64,000 bases of DNA from Candidatus Binatia bacterium (GTDB taxonomy: Bacteria > Desulfobacterota > Binatia > Bin18), in the NCBI GenBank assembly GCA_022826945.1, contig JAJDTY010000064.1, forward strand, positions 1 to 64,000, given 5' to 3'. The position numbers and the translations under genes were made by a program. A model generated the notes under the pieces. The model searched no databases. It saw nothing but the letters and a program-made list of their open reading frames with translations, and was not told the origin of the DNA. Of this stretch, positions 7,967 to 16,070 are shown one piece after another (within the stretch, counting starts at the first letter, position 1; the number at the start of each line of letters is the position of its first letter).

Positions 7967-8845
7967 CTACGTCTTTTGCCCAAACGCGCTCACCGTTTCC
8001 GAGCGCGGGTCTCGGCGGCTCCACTGTCCGGCTTGGACCGTCTGAAAGAATTCGTCGATCAAAGCATTAAAGCGTTCGGGCTCCTCCAGGTTCAATAGAT
8101 GGCCGCTTTTCGGAAAGATGCTGAGTCCTGAATGAGGCATGGTGCGTTTGAGATACAGATTGACATCCAGACAGGATTCGTCTTCATCGCCGACAACCAA
8201 GAGTGTCGGCGTAGTCACCGCGCGCAGGTCATCCGTGAGATCGTACAGCGAGGGCCGTTCGGCCTGGACGTGGCGCAGGGTATGGGCTGAGCCTACGGCA
8301 GAGTGCTCAGACAGGTGAGCCGCAAACTGCTCCCAGACCGCCTGATTTTTGTTCTGAAGCTGTACCCGGCTGGGGCCGGAGGCAATTCCCGCCGTATCAA
8401 CTGAGTTCGCCTGCAATATTTTCTCCGCCACCGCGTTGGTGTCAGCCAAGAACTGCTTGCGCGTTGCCGGATACGCGCCCGAACCACCACTGGCAAACAC
8501 GAGAGCACGGACTCGTTCGGGGTGCTGCATGGTAAGCATCAGGCCCGTATAGGCTCCCATACTCAGGCCAACAACAAATGCCTGCTCAATATCGAGGGCA
8601 TCAAGTACTCCCTTCAGATCAGCAGTGGAGAGGTGCTGGCCGTAGAGTGTCTCGTCTTCAGGAACATCCGAGGGCGGATAACCCCGGGCGTTATAGGCTA
8701 CGCACCGATAGTGATGCGAGAAATGCTCGACCTGCGGCTGCCAGCTTCGTGCATCGCCGCCAAACTCGTGGACAAAGATAATCGGCTCGCCGGAGCCGGT
8801 CTCTGCAACGTGGAGGGTGACGCCATTTATTGGTATACGTGCCAT
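7967..8845 (-). CDS. Alpha/beta hydrolase
   Basis: A 292-residue alpha/beta-hydrolase-fold enzyme. The oxyanion region is FVHEFGGDARSW, with His-Glu in place of the usual His-Gly. The nucleophile elbow is GLSMGAY with S95, the acid is probably in VVGDEDES, and the histidine is in SGHLLNLEEP. The family includes 3-oxoadipate enol-lactonase-like and esterase-like enzymes; the exact substrate cannot be read. I chose the ATG at 8845, preceded by GGAAGGA, over a TTG two codons upstream. It is 18 bases downstream of the MetE-like gene in the same direction, so it is probably the last gene of that transcript. Confidence 0.9.
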   Translation of the reverse strand: MARIPINGVTLHVAETGSGEPIIFVHEFGGDARSWQPQVEHFSHHYRCVAYNARGYPPSDVPEDETLYGQHLSTADLKGVLDALDIEQAFVVGLSMGAYTGLMLTMQHPERVRALVFASGGSGAYPATRKQFLADTNAVAEKILQANSVDTAGIASGPSRVQLQNKNQAVWEQFAAHLSEHSAVGSAHTLRHVQAERPSLYDLTDDLRAVTTPTLLVVGDEDESCLDVNLYLKRTMPHSGLSIFPKSGHLLNLEEPERFNALIDEFFQTVQAGQWSRRDPRSETVSAFGQKT

Positions 8846-8863
8846 GCACAATCCTTCCGAGCG

Positions 8864-9931
8864 CTATTTTGGCCGACCCACTCTCGGGATACCAGCCATC
8901 ATTTCGCTTGTCAGTTCCGTACGAACGATCCGGGCTCCATCTGCCAGGGCTTTCATCTTGCCGCGTGCCGCTTCGCGGCTGCGAGGGATCATACCACAGT
9001 CCGTACACGGGTAGAGTTTGTCCGGCGCGACATACGGCAGGGCGGCTCGAATGCGGTCCGCAACGGTCGCGGGTGTTTCAACCTCTTCCGTCCCCACATC
9101 AATAACCCCAACCATGAGGTCTTTTCCCCGAGCCAGTTGGAGGACGGAGGGATCGACACCAGAGGCTGCGCATTCGACCGAGATCATATTGATCGTACTG
9201 GTGCGCAGGAGGGGAAGCGTACGCTGGTAATGGTGCCAATCGGCATTCGTTGTCTTCCAGGCCAGGACCTGGGGAACGCCATAGCCGTAGCAGATATGGA
9301 CCGCGGTCTTTGCCAGGATGCCCTTGGCGGCGGCTTCGAGCATGGAAATACCCCACTCCTCGACTGCATCGAGGTAGATATTGAAGCAGGGTTCATCAAA
9401 CTGAATGATGTCACAGCCGTTCTCGGCCAACTCGCACGCCTCGTCATTGAGGGTGGTCGCCAGAGCCGCGGCGAGCCGCCGCGGCTCTCCATAGTGCTCA
9501 TCCGCCAGCGTATCCGCTGTGGTCATTGGACCCGGAAGGGTGACTTTCACCGGCTGAGTCGTGTGCTGTTTGAGGAAGCGTAGCGCGTCAAGAAAAATAG
9601 AGCGTGGTCGGCGGATTGGGCCGGTGACACGGGCGACGTCTATCCGCGTCTTATACCGACCGCCGCGCGTTTCCTTTTTCACCATGCGGCTGAAATCAAT
9701 CCCGCTCAACTCCTCGGTCAATCCCCAGATGTAATGCCGGCGGCGCTGCTCTCCATCCGTGACAATATCCATTCCGGCTTCGTGCTGATCGAGCACGGCC
9801 AGACGTACGGCATCGTCCTGGCCCTCGGGTAAGGTGTCGGTCTCAAGCCGCAGGGAGACAGACGAGATCTGGTTCTGCGGGGCGAGCCAGGTCGGGCGCG
9901 GCAGACTGCCGGTAATCATTGTTTTCAGCAT
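8864..9931 (-). CDS. Core-MetE-type cobalamin-independent methyltransferase
   Basis: A 355-residue protein matching only the C-terminal, catalytic half of cobalamin-independent methionine synthase. The zinc ligands align: H212 and C214 in HICYGYG, E253 in SVECAAS, and C312 in CTDCGM. DIIQFDEPCF is the usual barrel motif. Full MetE is about 750 residues with a folate-binding N-terminal half, absent here, so the methyl donor is probably not methyltetrahydrofolate triglutamate in the standard way. Known core-MetE proteins in some archaea and bacteria take methyl groups from corrinoids or other donors. It lies 18 bases downstream of brnA and may share its transcript. Confidence 0.85.
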   Translation of the reverse strand: MLKTMITGSLPRPTWLAPQNQISSVSLRLETDTLPEGQDDAVRLAVLDQHEAGMDIVTDGEQRRRHYIWGLTEELSGIDFSRMVKKETRGGRYKTRIDVARVTGPIRRPRSIFLDALRFLKQHTTQPVKVTLPGPMTTADTLADEHYGEPRRLAAALATTLNDEACELAENGCDIIQFDEPCFNIYLDAVEEWGISMLEAAAKGILAKTAVHICYGYGVPQVLAWKTTNADWHHYQRTLPLLRTSTINMISVECAASGVDPSVLQLARGKDLMVGVIDVGTEEVETPATVADRIRAALPYVAPDKLYPCTDCGMIPRSREAARGKMKALADGARIVRTELTSEMMAGIPRVGRPK

Positions 9932-9949
9932 AATGTTCCCTTGGGCAAT

Positions 9950-10240
9950 CTAGGACGACAAGCCGAGTCGCTCTTCAATAAGCCGAACACGCTGCTCCAA
10001 TTTGTACTCCGGCTCGCGCTCTGGCCAGATGGTCTGACGCAGGTGTTGGTTGAGCAAGGTCTGGTATTTCCCCCCCTCCCGAGCTGCCTTCTCTTTGAAA
10101 TAGAGAACAATATCAGCGTCCAGACGGATATGAATATTGACCTTGGCGTTGGAGAGATCCGTCTCCTCTTTTGTGAAGATCTGGGGCTTAGAGATGCGAC
10201 GGAAACGACTATGACTTTTCTTTTCGGCTGGCTTCTTCAT
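9950..10240 (-). CDS. brnA: BrnA-type antitoxin
   Basis: A 96-residue antitoxin of the BrnA family. The C-terminal ribbon-helix-helix shows as KVNIHIRLDADIVLYFKEKA followed by GGKYQTLLNQHLRQ (about 32-70). The basic N-terminus (MKKPAEKKSHSRFRR) overlaps the brnT 3' end by 32 bases, which is usual for this module. BrnA binds BrnT to neutralise its RNase activity and represses the shared promoter. The residues after 70 are an acidic helix. It is followed closely by the core-MetE gene. Confidence 0.9.
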   Translation of the reverse strand: MKKPAEKKSHSRFRRISKPQIFTKEETDLSNAKVNIHIRLDADIVLYFKEKAAREGGKYQTLLNQHLRQTIWPEREPEYKLEQRVRLIEERLGLSS

Positions 10241-10499
10241 ATTCTCTTCTTTCTCTGCGCCGTTCTTGGGCGGAGATCAGGAGGATGACCTGCTCTCTAC
10301 GGGTATAGACAACAGTCACTAGCCTCCCGTTGCCGAGCTTTCCCGTCCTCCAACGTCGCTGTTCTGTAATCGAGGAATGGGCCATATTCTCTTTTTCGAT
10401 CCCACCTGGATCGTTGAACACTTGCAAAGCTGTTTCAAATACCACGCCGTGTTTCACAAAATTACGAGCGTTTTTCTCCTCGTCCCACGTCCATTCCAT
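10209..10499 (-). CDS. brnT: BrnT-type ribonuclease toxin
   Basis: A 96-residue toxin of the BrnT family (RelE-like fold). The N-terminus WTWDEEKNARNFVKHGVVFE and the following ALQVFNDPGG are the family signature, and LVTVVYTRREQVILLISAQ with the terminal RRRERREYEEA matches the C-terminal strand-helix that carries catalytic basic residues. It inhibits translation by RNA cleavage. It is the first gene of the brnT-brnA operon, with a recognisable promoter and palindrome just upstream. Length and order are typical, so the module looks intact. Confidence 0.92.
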   Translation of the reverse strand: MEWTWDEEKNARNFVKHGVVFETALQVFNDPGGIEKENMAHSSITEQRRWRTGKLGNGRLVTVVYTRREQVILLISAQERRRERREYEEASRKEKS

Positions 10500-10509
10500 T
10501 TTATACCTT

Positions 10510-10547
10510 TATGTACATATTGTATCCATAATAAAGCGGATCGGCAA
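10510..10547 (-). promoter_or_regulatory. brnTA promoter with overlapping palindrome
   Basis: Reading leftwards, TTGCCG (-35, 10547-10542) and TACAAT (-10, 10524-10519) are separated by 17 bases. The perfect palindrome TATGTACATA (10510-10519) covers the expected transcription start, and the ATG of brnT follows about 11 bases later. The local AT-richness stands out. A palindrome at this place suits BrnA autorepression, which is an inference from the family. Confidence 0.5.
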
Positions 10548-10638
10548 CACGTGTAGCGCCAAGCGCGGGACGCGTCCCTGGTTCCCCTGGAACGGTTTTG
10601 GTACAGTTCAGCAGAACGCTTTGAGGAATGGAGCCATT

Positions 10639-11805
10639 ATGCGTCAACGCCTTCGCTTCGGTGCTTTTCTTGCCCCCCATCATCCACTTGGGGAACATCC
10701 GACACTCCAGTTTCAGCGCGACCTCGAACTGGCTGCGTTTCTGGACGAGCTCCAGTTCGATGAGTTTTGGGTCGGGGAACATCACTCGGCCGGCTGGGAA
10801 ACCATCGGCTCACCGGAAATGTTCCTGGTTGCTGCCGCGGAGCGGACGCAGCGCATCCGGCTGGGAACCGGCGTGATTTCCGTGCCGTATCACCATCCCT
10901 TTAATATCGCCCAGCGCATCGTCCACCTCGACCATCTGAGTCGTGGCCGGGCCATACTCGGCGTGGGTCCAGGCGCCTTACCCTCTGATGCGGTGATGCT
11001 GGGCATCGACCCCAGCACGCAACGTGACCGGATGGATGAGGGGTTGGGTGTGGTCCTGCGTCTGCTGAACGAGGACGAGCCGATTACGGTCGAGAGCGAC
11101 TGGTTCAGGCTGCACGAGGCGGCCTTACAATTACGGCCGCTCCAGGATGAGATTCCCGTGGCCGTTGCCTCCTCGATTTCCCCGGCTGGTATGAAAGCCG
11201 CGGGCAAGTACGGCGTCGGCGTGCTCTCGATTGCGTCGTATTTGGAAGAAGGGCTGACCGCGCTGCCAACGCAGTGGGGCTGGGGCCAAACCTCAGCCCG
11301 TGAGCACGGCCAACGGCTCGACCGGGCGGACTGGCGTATTGTGATGCCCTTTCATTTGTCTTCCTCAAAGGAACAGGCCTACCGCGAGGTGGCCGACGGG
11401 CTTCAACGTTGGCAGAACGAATATATTGTCGGCATCCTCGGCACGCCAAAACGCAAGCCGTTTGAGGATGGCTATCGGGCAGCCCGGAGCCTGGATGAAC
11501 ACGGCGGAGGTATTTTTGGAACGCCCGAAGACGCGTTGGAAAAAATCGCCCATCTCCAGGAACTCTCGGGCGGTTTTGGCACGCTGTTGTGCTTTGTCCA
11601 CGACTGGACGTCGCCGGACCTCGCCCGTAAGAGCTATGAACTCCTGGCGCGGCATGTGATGCCCCATACCCAGGGATTGCTGCGGCGGCTGGAGACCTCG
11701 GCAGAGCGGGTGTCGGCCAACAAGAAAGATCTGATGGACAAGGCGGGCGGAGCGATTTTGAAGGCCATTCGCGAGTACAACGCCGCACATCCACGAGAGA
11801 AATAG
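10639..11805 (+). CDS. LLM class flavin-dependent oxidoreductase (limonene monooxygenase-like)
   Basis: A 388-residue luciferase-like TIM-barrel enzyme. Motifs include FDEFWVGEHHSAGWE, RIRLGTGVISVPYHHPFNIAQR and GRAILGVGPGALPSDA. An insertion and long C-terminus (FGTPEDALEKIAHLQELSGGFG, then a lysine-rich tail) match the limonene 1,2-monooxygenase-like subgroup of FMN-dependent two-component monooxygenases. The ATG at 10639 has GAGGA upstream; an upstream frame extension runs through the brnT region and is not coding. It ends three bases before the next SDR gene, so the two are cotranscribed. No reductase partner is adjacent. Confidence 0.9.
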   Translation: MRQRLRFGAFLAPHHPLGEHPTLQFQRDLELAAFLDELQFDEFWVGEHHSAGWETIGSPEMFLVAAAERTQRIRLGTGVISVPYHHPFNIAQRIVHLDHLSRGRAILGVGPGALPSDAVMLGIDPSTQRDRMDEGLGVVLRLLNEDEPITVESDWFRLHEAALQLRPLQDEIPVAVASSISPAGMKAAGKYGVGVLSIASYLEEGLTALPTQWGWGQTSAREHGQRLDRADWRIVMPFHLSSSKEQAYREVADGLQRWQNEYIVGILGTPKRKPFEDGYRAARSLDEHGGGIFGTPEDALEKIAHLQELSGGFGTLLCFVHDWTSPDLARKSYELLARHVMPHTQGLLRRLETSAERVSANKKDLMDKAGGAILKAIREYNAAHPREK

Positions 11806-11808
11806 GGC

Positions 11809-12591
11809 ATGGGTATTTTTTCTGGAAAAGTCACCGTCGTGACCGGCGCCAGCCGGGGCCTTGGCAAGCCGATTGCGGTCGAGCTAGCGGAGGCCGGCGC
11901 GCGGCTGGCCTGCGTGGCGACCCGGGCTGAAAATGCGGCAGAGACGGTTGCCGAAATCACAAGTCAGGGAGGAGAGGCGAGCGCCTTCGGCTGCCATGTC
12001 GAGCGGGCGGACGAGGTCACGCGCCTATTTGCCGAAGTGGAGGAGCAGCTCGGACCGGTTGATATTCTAGTCAATAATGCCGGTATCACCCGTCCGCAGT
12101 TGACGCTGGAGATGACCGAAGAGAACTGGGACCAGCATATGGACATCAACGTGAAGTCCATTTTCCTGTGTTCCCAGGCCGCGGCGCGTCAAATGACGCA
12201 GCACGGAGGCGGCTGCATTATCAATATCGGCTCGATTCTAGGCCGCAACGCTTTTCCGGCCACGCTCGGGTACTGCACCTCGAAAGCCGCGGTGGATCAT
12301 ATGACCCGCGTCATGGCGATCGAGTGGGCCAGATATGGCATTCGCGTCAACTGCATCGCGCCGGGCTACATCGAGTCGGACATGATCGACGGTCTTGAGG
12401 CTGACGGCAAGCTGACCGCGGTCGATTTAATCAAGCGCACGCCCCAACGGCGGCTGGGCTCGAATGCGGACATTGCCAAAGCCGTGCGCTTTGTCGCCAG
12501 CGAGGACGCCGGTTTTATGACCGGCGAGGTTATGGTTATCGACGGCGGCTGGAGCGCCTTCGGCTATTACCAAACCAGGGGCGGGAAATAG
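11809..12591 (+). CDS. SDR family oxidoreductase (FabG-like)
   Basis: A 260-residue short-chain dehydrogenase with TGASRGLG at 12-19, NNAG near 89, and the triad S142, Y155, K159 (YCTSK). The ending FMTGEVMVIDGGWSAFGYY is typical, with a short extra tail. Strand 2 ends in VATRAE, suggesting NADP preference. It is tightly coupled to the LLM monooxygenase upstream (three-base gap), so a reaction after oxygenation, such as oxidation of the resulting alcohol, is a reasonable inference. A DUF169 gene remnant starts a few bases after its stop. Confidence 0.92.
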   Translation: MGIFSGKVTVVTGASRGLGKPIAVELAEAGARLACVATRAENAAETVAEITSQGGEASAFGCHVERADEVTRLFAEVEEQLGPVDILVNNAGITRPQLTLEMTEENWDQHMDINVKSIFLCSQAAARQMTQHGGGCIINIGSILGRNAFPATLGYCTSKAAVDHMTRVMAIEWARYGIRVNCIAPGYIESDMIDGLEADGKLTAVDLIKRTPQRRLGSNADIAKAVRFVASEDAGFMTGEVMVIDGGWSAFGYYQTRGGK

Positions 12592-12597
12592 TCGGGT

Positions 12598-12688
12598 GCC
12601 GCCCGCCGCCTCGCCGAGATTCTCGACAAAATCAAACGGACACCACAGATTGATATGCTGGTCGCGCGACGCCGGAGAAGACGCCCCC
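12598..12688 (+). pseudogene. Remnant of the 3' end of a DUF169-family gene
   Basis: These bases translate to ARRLAEILDKIKRTPQIDMLVAR. It agrees at 16 of 23 positions with the end of the intact DUF169 protein at 17640-18359, and the homology continues at the DNA level through GCCGGAGAAGACGCC after a two-base deletion. No start, body or stop remains. It is a direct repeat of about 18265-18345, in the same orientation, 5.7 kb away. It abuts the 3' end of the opposing RidA gene. Confidence 0.8.
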
Positions 12689-13915
12689 TCAATCCGTCAT
12701 GGCCACCACTTCGATCTCGATCTCCATCTGTTCGTAGGCCAGGCACGGCAGCGGGATACCCGTCGTGGCGGGCCCGGGTTCGGTGAAACTGGACGAGCGG
12801 ATGCTCAAATTGTCGTGCAGGACCCCGGCCGACGCATTGCCCGCGTAGAACGCCGTCACCTTGACGACGTCGTCCAGCCCGAGGCCAAACTCGCCGAGCA
12901 CCTTGGCGATGTTCGCCATGCTGGTACGCGTCTGCGTGACGAGGTCGCCAGGATCAATGACCGCGCCTTTTGAATCGATCGACACCTGACCGCCAACGTA
13001 GACCATGTTCCCGTGTTTGACGCCGTGTTTATAGGGCAGGTGCACCGGCCAGTCCCAATGCCCTTGCGGCCACGCGTGCTGGCGCGGCAGCGGGCCGCCA
13101 TCCTCACCCAGCACGGCCGTCACTTCGACGGATATCATCAATCCGTCGCGAAAGAGCGCCGGGATGGGAATGCCGGTCGCCGCGGGCCCGGGCTCCGCAA
13201 AGTAACTCGCGACCGCCAGCGCCGAGCCCTCCCATTCTTCGGCCGTACCGCCGGCTACGTAGTACCGGTTAATCTTGACGGCGTCGTTGTAACCGGCCCC
13301 GAGGTCACCGAGCAGCACGCCGATACGCTCCGTGACCAGGCGGCTCTGCGCGATGAGATCGCCGGCCTCAACGACGCCGCCATCGGAGTCAAGCGCCGTT
13401 TGTCCGCCGACGAACAACATGCGGCCGCATCGCAAGGCGTGACTGAACGGTGTGGGCAGGGGCGGCGGTGTCCCGGCGTTGGACGCCGTGCGCGCCAGAC
13501 GCGCACCGTCGGCGCCGCGCATCGCCACGCCCTCGATCTCGACGACCATGTCCTCATAAGCGAGCGCCGGCAATGGAACGAGGGAGACCACCGGTCCCGG
13601 CCCCTCGCCGAGCGCCGCCGCGACTTCCGCGAGCAGGCGCTCCCGGTCCTCGTCGTGCTCGTGAACGTAGAAACAGATGAGCTTGACGAGATCGGCCATG
13701 TCCGCGTCGAGTTCGGCCAGAATGACGCGGATGTACTCCATCGCGGCCCGGGTCTGCGTGGTGAGGTCATCCGGATTGCGGACGTTGCCTGCGGAATCGA
13801 GATCAACCTGGCCGCCGAAGAAGATCATCTCGCCGCACCGTACCCCGTGCTTATGCGTCACGTGTATCGGCCAGTCCCAGTGTCCGTCGGGCCAAGTATA
13901 GCGTCGTGCAGCCAT
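12689..13915 (-). CDS. Triple RidA-domain fusion protein
   Basis: The 408-residue protein contains three successive RidA/YjgF domains at about 5-132, 148-268 and 280-407. Each has a GGQ strand (IFFGGQVDLD, LFVGGQTALD, VYVGGQVSID), a QTR/QSR helix and a terminal EPGP..PLP..YE..EIE strand. Domains 1 and 3 also share WPxGHWDWPxH and KHGV. RidA proteins are normally single-domain homotrimers that hydrolyse reactive enamines/imines at subunit interfaces. Here one chain could make its own trimer. The arginine that binds substrate carboxylate in RidA is replaced by V or A in all three domains, so the substrate must differ. It is 28 bases downstream of the Old-Yellow-Enzyme-type reductase in the same direction. 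Confidence 0.88.
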   Translation of the reverse strand: MAARRYTWPDGHWDWPIHVTHKHGVRCGEMIFFGGQVDLDSAGNVRNPDDLTTQTRAAMEYIRVILAELDADMADLVKLICFYVHEHDEDRERLLAEVAAALGEGPGPVVSLVPLPALAYEDMVVEIEGVAMRGADGARLARTASNAGTPPPLPTPFSHALRCGRMLFVGGQTALDSDGGVVEAGDLIAQSRLVTERIGVLLGDLGAGYNDAVKINRYYVAGGTAEEWEGSALAVASYFAEPGPAATGIPIPALFRDGLMISVEVTAVLGEDGGPLPRQHAWPQGHWDWPVHLPYKHGVKHGNMVYVGGQVSIDSKGAVIDPGDLVTQTRTSMANIAKVLGEFGLGLDDVVKVTAFYAGNASAGVLHDNLSIRSSSFTEPGPATTGIPLPCLAYEQMEIEIEVVAMTD

Positions 13916-13943
13916 CAGCCACTCCTCCCTTTAAGGATAATCC

Positions 13944-15896
13944 TCACGCCTCATACCCGGCAAGAAACCCCGGCCAGATACAGCTGCGCAGGTTGCCGAG
14001 CCGTACGCAATCGCCGACGAAGCGCGACGCGGGGGCGAGCTCTTGCGCGACGCTGTCGAATTCCCTGTCGGGCCGGAAACCCCAGGCCGGCACGACGGTG
14101 TCAGCTTCGAGATCGATGAGCTGGCCGTCGTCGCCGGTGAACCGGGCACCCCCCTCCGTGATCTCGGCGATGCGGTGGTTGCCCTTAATCTCGACGCCGT
14201 TGCCGATCATCATGTCCATGAACACTTTGCGGCTGAAGGGCTCGAGATCGGGAATGAGATCGTCGGCGGCTTCCTTGACGGTGGTCAGCACGACCTTTTT
14301 GCCGAGGCGGGCGAGGTAGACCGCGATGTCGCAGCCCAGCCAGCCGCCACCGACGACAATAACGCGGTCGCCCGCCGTCGCTTTCTCTTCCAGCAGGTCG
14401 ACGGGAAAGGATACATGCGGCAGATCGACACCGGTGACGTCGCGAAACTTCGATTGTACGCCGCAGGCGACGATCAGCAGGTCTGGATTCAACGGGCGGA
14501 TCAGCTCCGGTGTCGCCTCTGTCTCCATGCGGATATCAACGTCCAGGCGCGTGACCTCGTAGGCCATGTGATCCATCAACGCGCGCAGGTCGTCCTTGAA
14601 ACCGAGCTGCGCGGCTATTTGAAGCTGGCCGCCCAATCGATCGGTCTTTTCGAACAGCGTGACCTCGTGTCCCCGCAGACAGGCGACCCGCGCCACCTCC
14701 ATGCCGGCAGCGCCGCCGCCGAGTACGACCACGCGGCGGCGCGTATCGGCGGCGCGCATCGGATAGGTGCTTTCGCGCCCGCACTGGAAATTCACGTCAC
14801 AGCGTTGCGGACGCCCCAGCATCTCACCGTTCAGGCAACTTTCGTTGCAGCGGATGCACGGCCGGACGGCCCTGACGTCATCCGTTGCAGCGTGGTTGGG
14901 GATCTCGGGGTCGGTCAGAAAACCGCGGCCGATAGCGACGATGTCGGCTTTTCCGTCACGCACCACCTCCGCCGCCGTCGGAACGTCAATCGCGCCTACG
15001 GTGATGATCGGCAGGGTCGCGACTTGCTTCACCGCGTCGGCGAGATGCACGAGGTTGCCGCGCGGCGCGTAGATAGGCGCGCAGCACTCCTCCCAGCTCT
15101 CTCCGATCGACCCCGACACGTGATGCGCATCGATACCTTCCGCCTCCAGCATCAGGGCGAACTCGCGGGCTTCTTCTATGGCGAACGCCTCAGGCGAGAA
15201 ATCGTCGCCGTTGTACCGATAGATGATCGGGAAGTCGGGACCGACCAGCGCACGGGAACGGCGCACGATCTCGAGCGAAAAGCGCGCCCGGTTCTCGAGC
15301 GATCCGCCCCACTCGTCGGTGCGCTTATTGCCGTAAGGCGACAGAAACGTACCGGGCAGGTAGCCGTGCGCGCCATGGATCTCGACCGCTTCGAAACCGG
15401 CGTTCTTGGCGCGCCGCACGGCTTCGGCAAATTTGTCGAGCACTTCCTCGATTTCGTTCGGCGTGATCTCTCGGACTCGATAGTGATCGCCGTAGAGCGC
15501 TTCATATACCTTGTCCGGAATAGCGGACGGCGACAGACAGGGTTGTGCATACGAACTCTGACGACCGGCATGCGCGAGTTGCAGGCACGCACGCGCGCCG
15601 TTTAGCGTAATGGTCTCGGCGAGCAAGCTCAGGCCTACCAGATAGCGATCGCTGCTCGCGCTCAGCATGCCCCATTCCGCCGATGAGAGCTTTTCGTCGA
15701 CATGGGCGAACTCGATGATGAGCATGCTGGCGCCACCTTTCGCGCGCACTGCGTAGTGATCGATCAATGCCTGCGTGACCTCCCCGTCCGCCGTCGGCAA
15801 ACGCGAGCACATCGGCGCCATCACGATCCGGTTCTTGAGGTTCAACTTGCCGATCTTGATGGGCTGGAACAGCGGTGAGAGATCAGCGTTGGACAT
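13944..15896 (-). CDS. Old-Yellow-Enzyme/FAD-dependent NADH:flavin oxidoreductase (2,4-dienoyl-CoA reductase-like)
   Basis: A 650-residue multidomain flavoprotein. An FMN TIM barrel fills about 1-345 (FQPIKIGKLNLKNRIVMAPM; EIHGAHGYLPGTFLSPYGNK; GRGFLTDPEIP). A [4Fe-4S] motif CIRCNESC..RCDVN follows, then FAD-binding VVVLGGGAAGMEVARVA and NAD-binding VIVVGGGWLGCDIAVYLA. The architecture equals that of 2,4-dienoyl-CoA reductase, bile-acid Bai and trimethylamine dehydrogenase-type enzymes, all of which reduce or oxidise conjugated substrates. I prefer the ATG at 15896 because GGAGGGG is then correctly spaced; an ATG two codons earlier is too close. It heads an operon with the triple RidA gene, which could clear an imine or enamine product. 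Confidence 0.9.
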   Translation of the reverse strand: MSNADLSPLFQPIKIGKLNLKNRIVMAPMCSRLPTADGEVTQALIDHYAVRAKGGASMLIIEFAHVDEKLSSAEWGMLSASSDRYLVGLSLLAETITLNGARACLQLAHAGRQSSYAQPCLSPSAIPDKVYEALYGDHYRVREITPNEIEEVLDKFAEAVRRAKNAGFEAVEIHGAHGYLPGTFLSPYGNKRTDEWGGSLENRARFSLEIVRRSRALVGPDFPIIYRYNGDDFSPEAFAIEEAREFALMLEAEGIDAHHVSGSIGESWEECCAPIYAPRGNLVHLADAVKQVATLPIITVGAIDVPTAAEVVRDGKADIVAIGRGFLTDPEIPNHAATDDVRAVRPCIRCNESCLNGEMLGRPQRCDVNFQCGRESTYPMRAADTRRRVVVLGGGAAGMEVARVACLRGHEVTLFEKTDRLGGQLQIAAQLGFKDDLRALMDHMAYEVTRLDVDIRMETEATPELIRPLNPDLLIVACGVQSKFRDVTGVDLPHVSFPVDLLEEKATAGDRVIVVGGGWLGCDIAVYLARLGKKVVLTTVKEAADDLIPDLEPFSRKVFMDMMIGNGVEIKGNHRIAEITEGGARFTGDDGQLIDLEADTVVPAWGFRPDREFDSVAQELAPASRFVGDCVRLGNLRSCIWPGFLAGYEA

Positions 15897-16008
15897 GGGC
15901 ATCCCCTCCTCGTCGTCAAAGTCGGGTCCGCAGAATACCGATAAGTAATCGGCGCTGAGTATAGACCGGTACGATCGTTTTTCTCAAGCGTACGTGGCTA
16001 ATTCACCG

Positions 16009-16037
16009 TTGAGGCAGTACGCAGAGTGTCGTACACT
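16009..16037 (+). promoter_or_regulatory. Sigma-70-like promoter of the two-TGA gene
   Basis: TTGAGG (16009-16014) and TACACT (16032-16037) lie 17 bases apart, 34 bases before the ATG at 16071, which follows GAGGAGGG. An inverted repeat CCGAT-N5-ATCGG at 15938-15952 lies farther upstream and could be an operator for either divergent gene. These are consensus resemblances only. Confidence 0.4.
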
Positions 16038-16070
16038 AAAATACGAACGTAAAAACGAGAGGAGGGCAGT

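Noticed and set aside
14043..15605. 520-residue open frame on the plus strand opposite the OYE gene
   Set aside because: Low-complexity, His/Arg/Ala-rich product without homology; a by-product of high GC3 in the real gene. The same holds for 13013-14119, 8522-9583 and 61155-61898.
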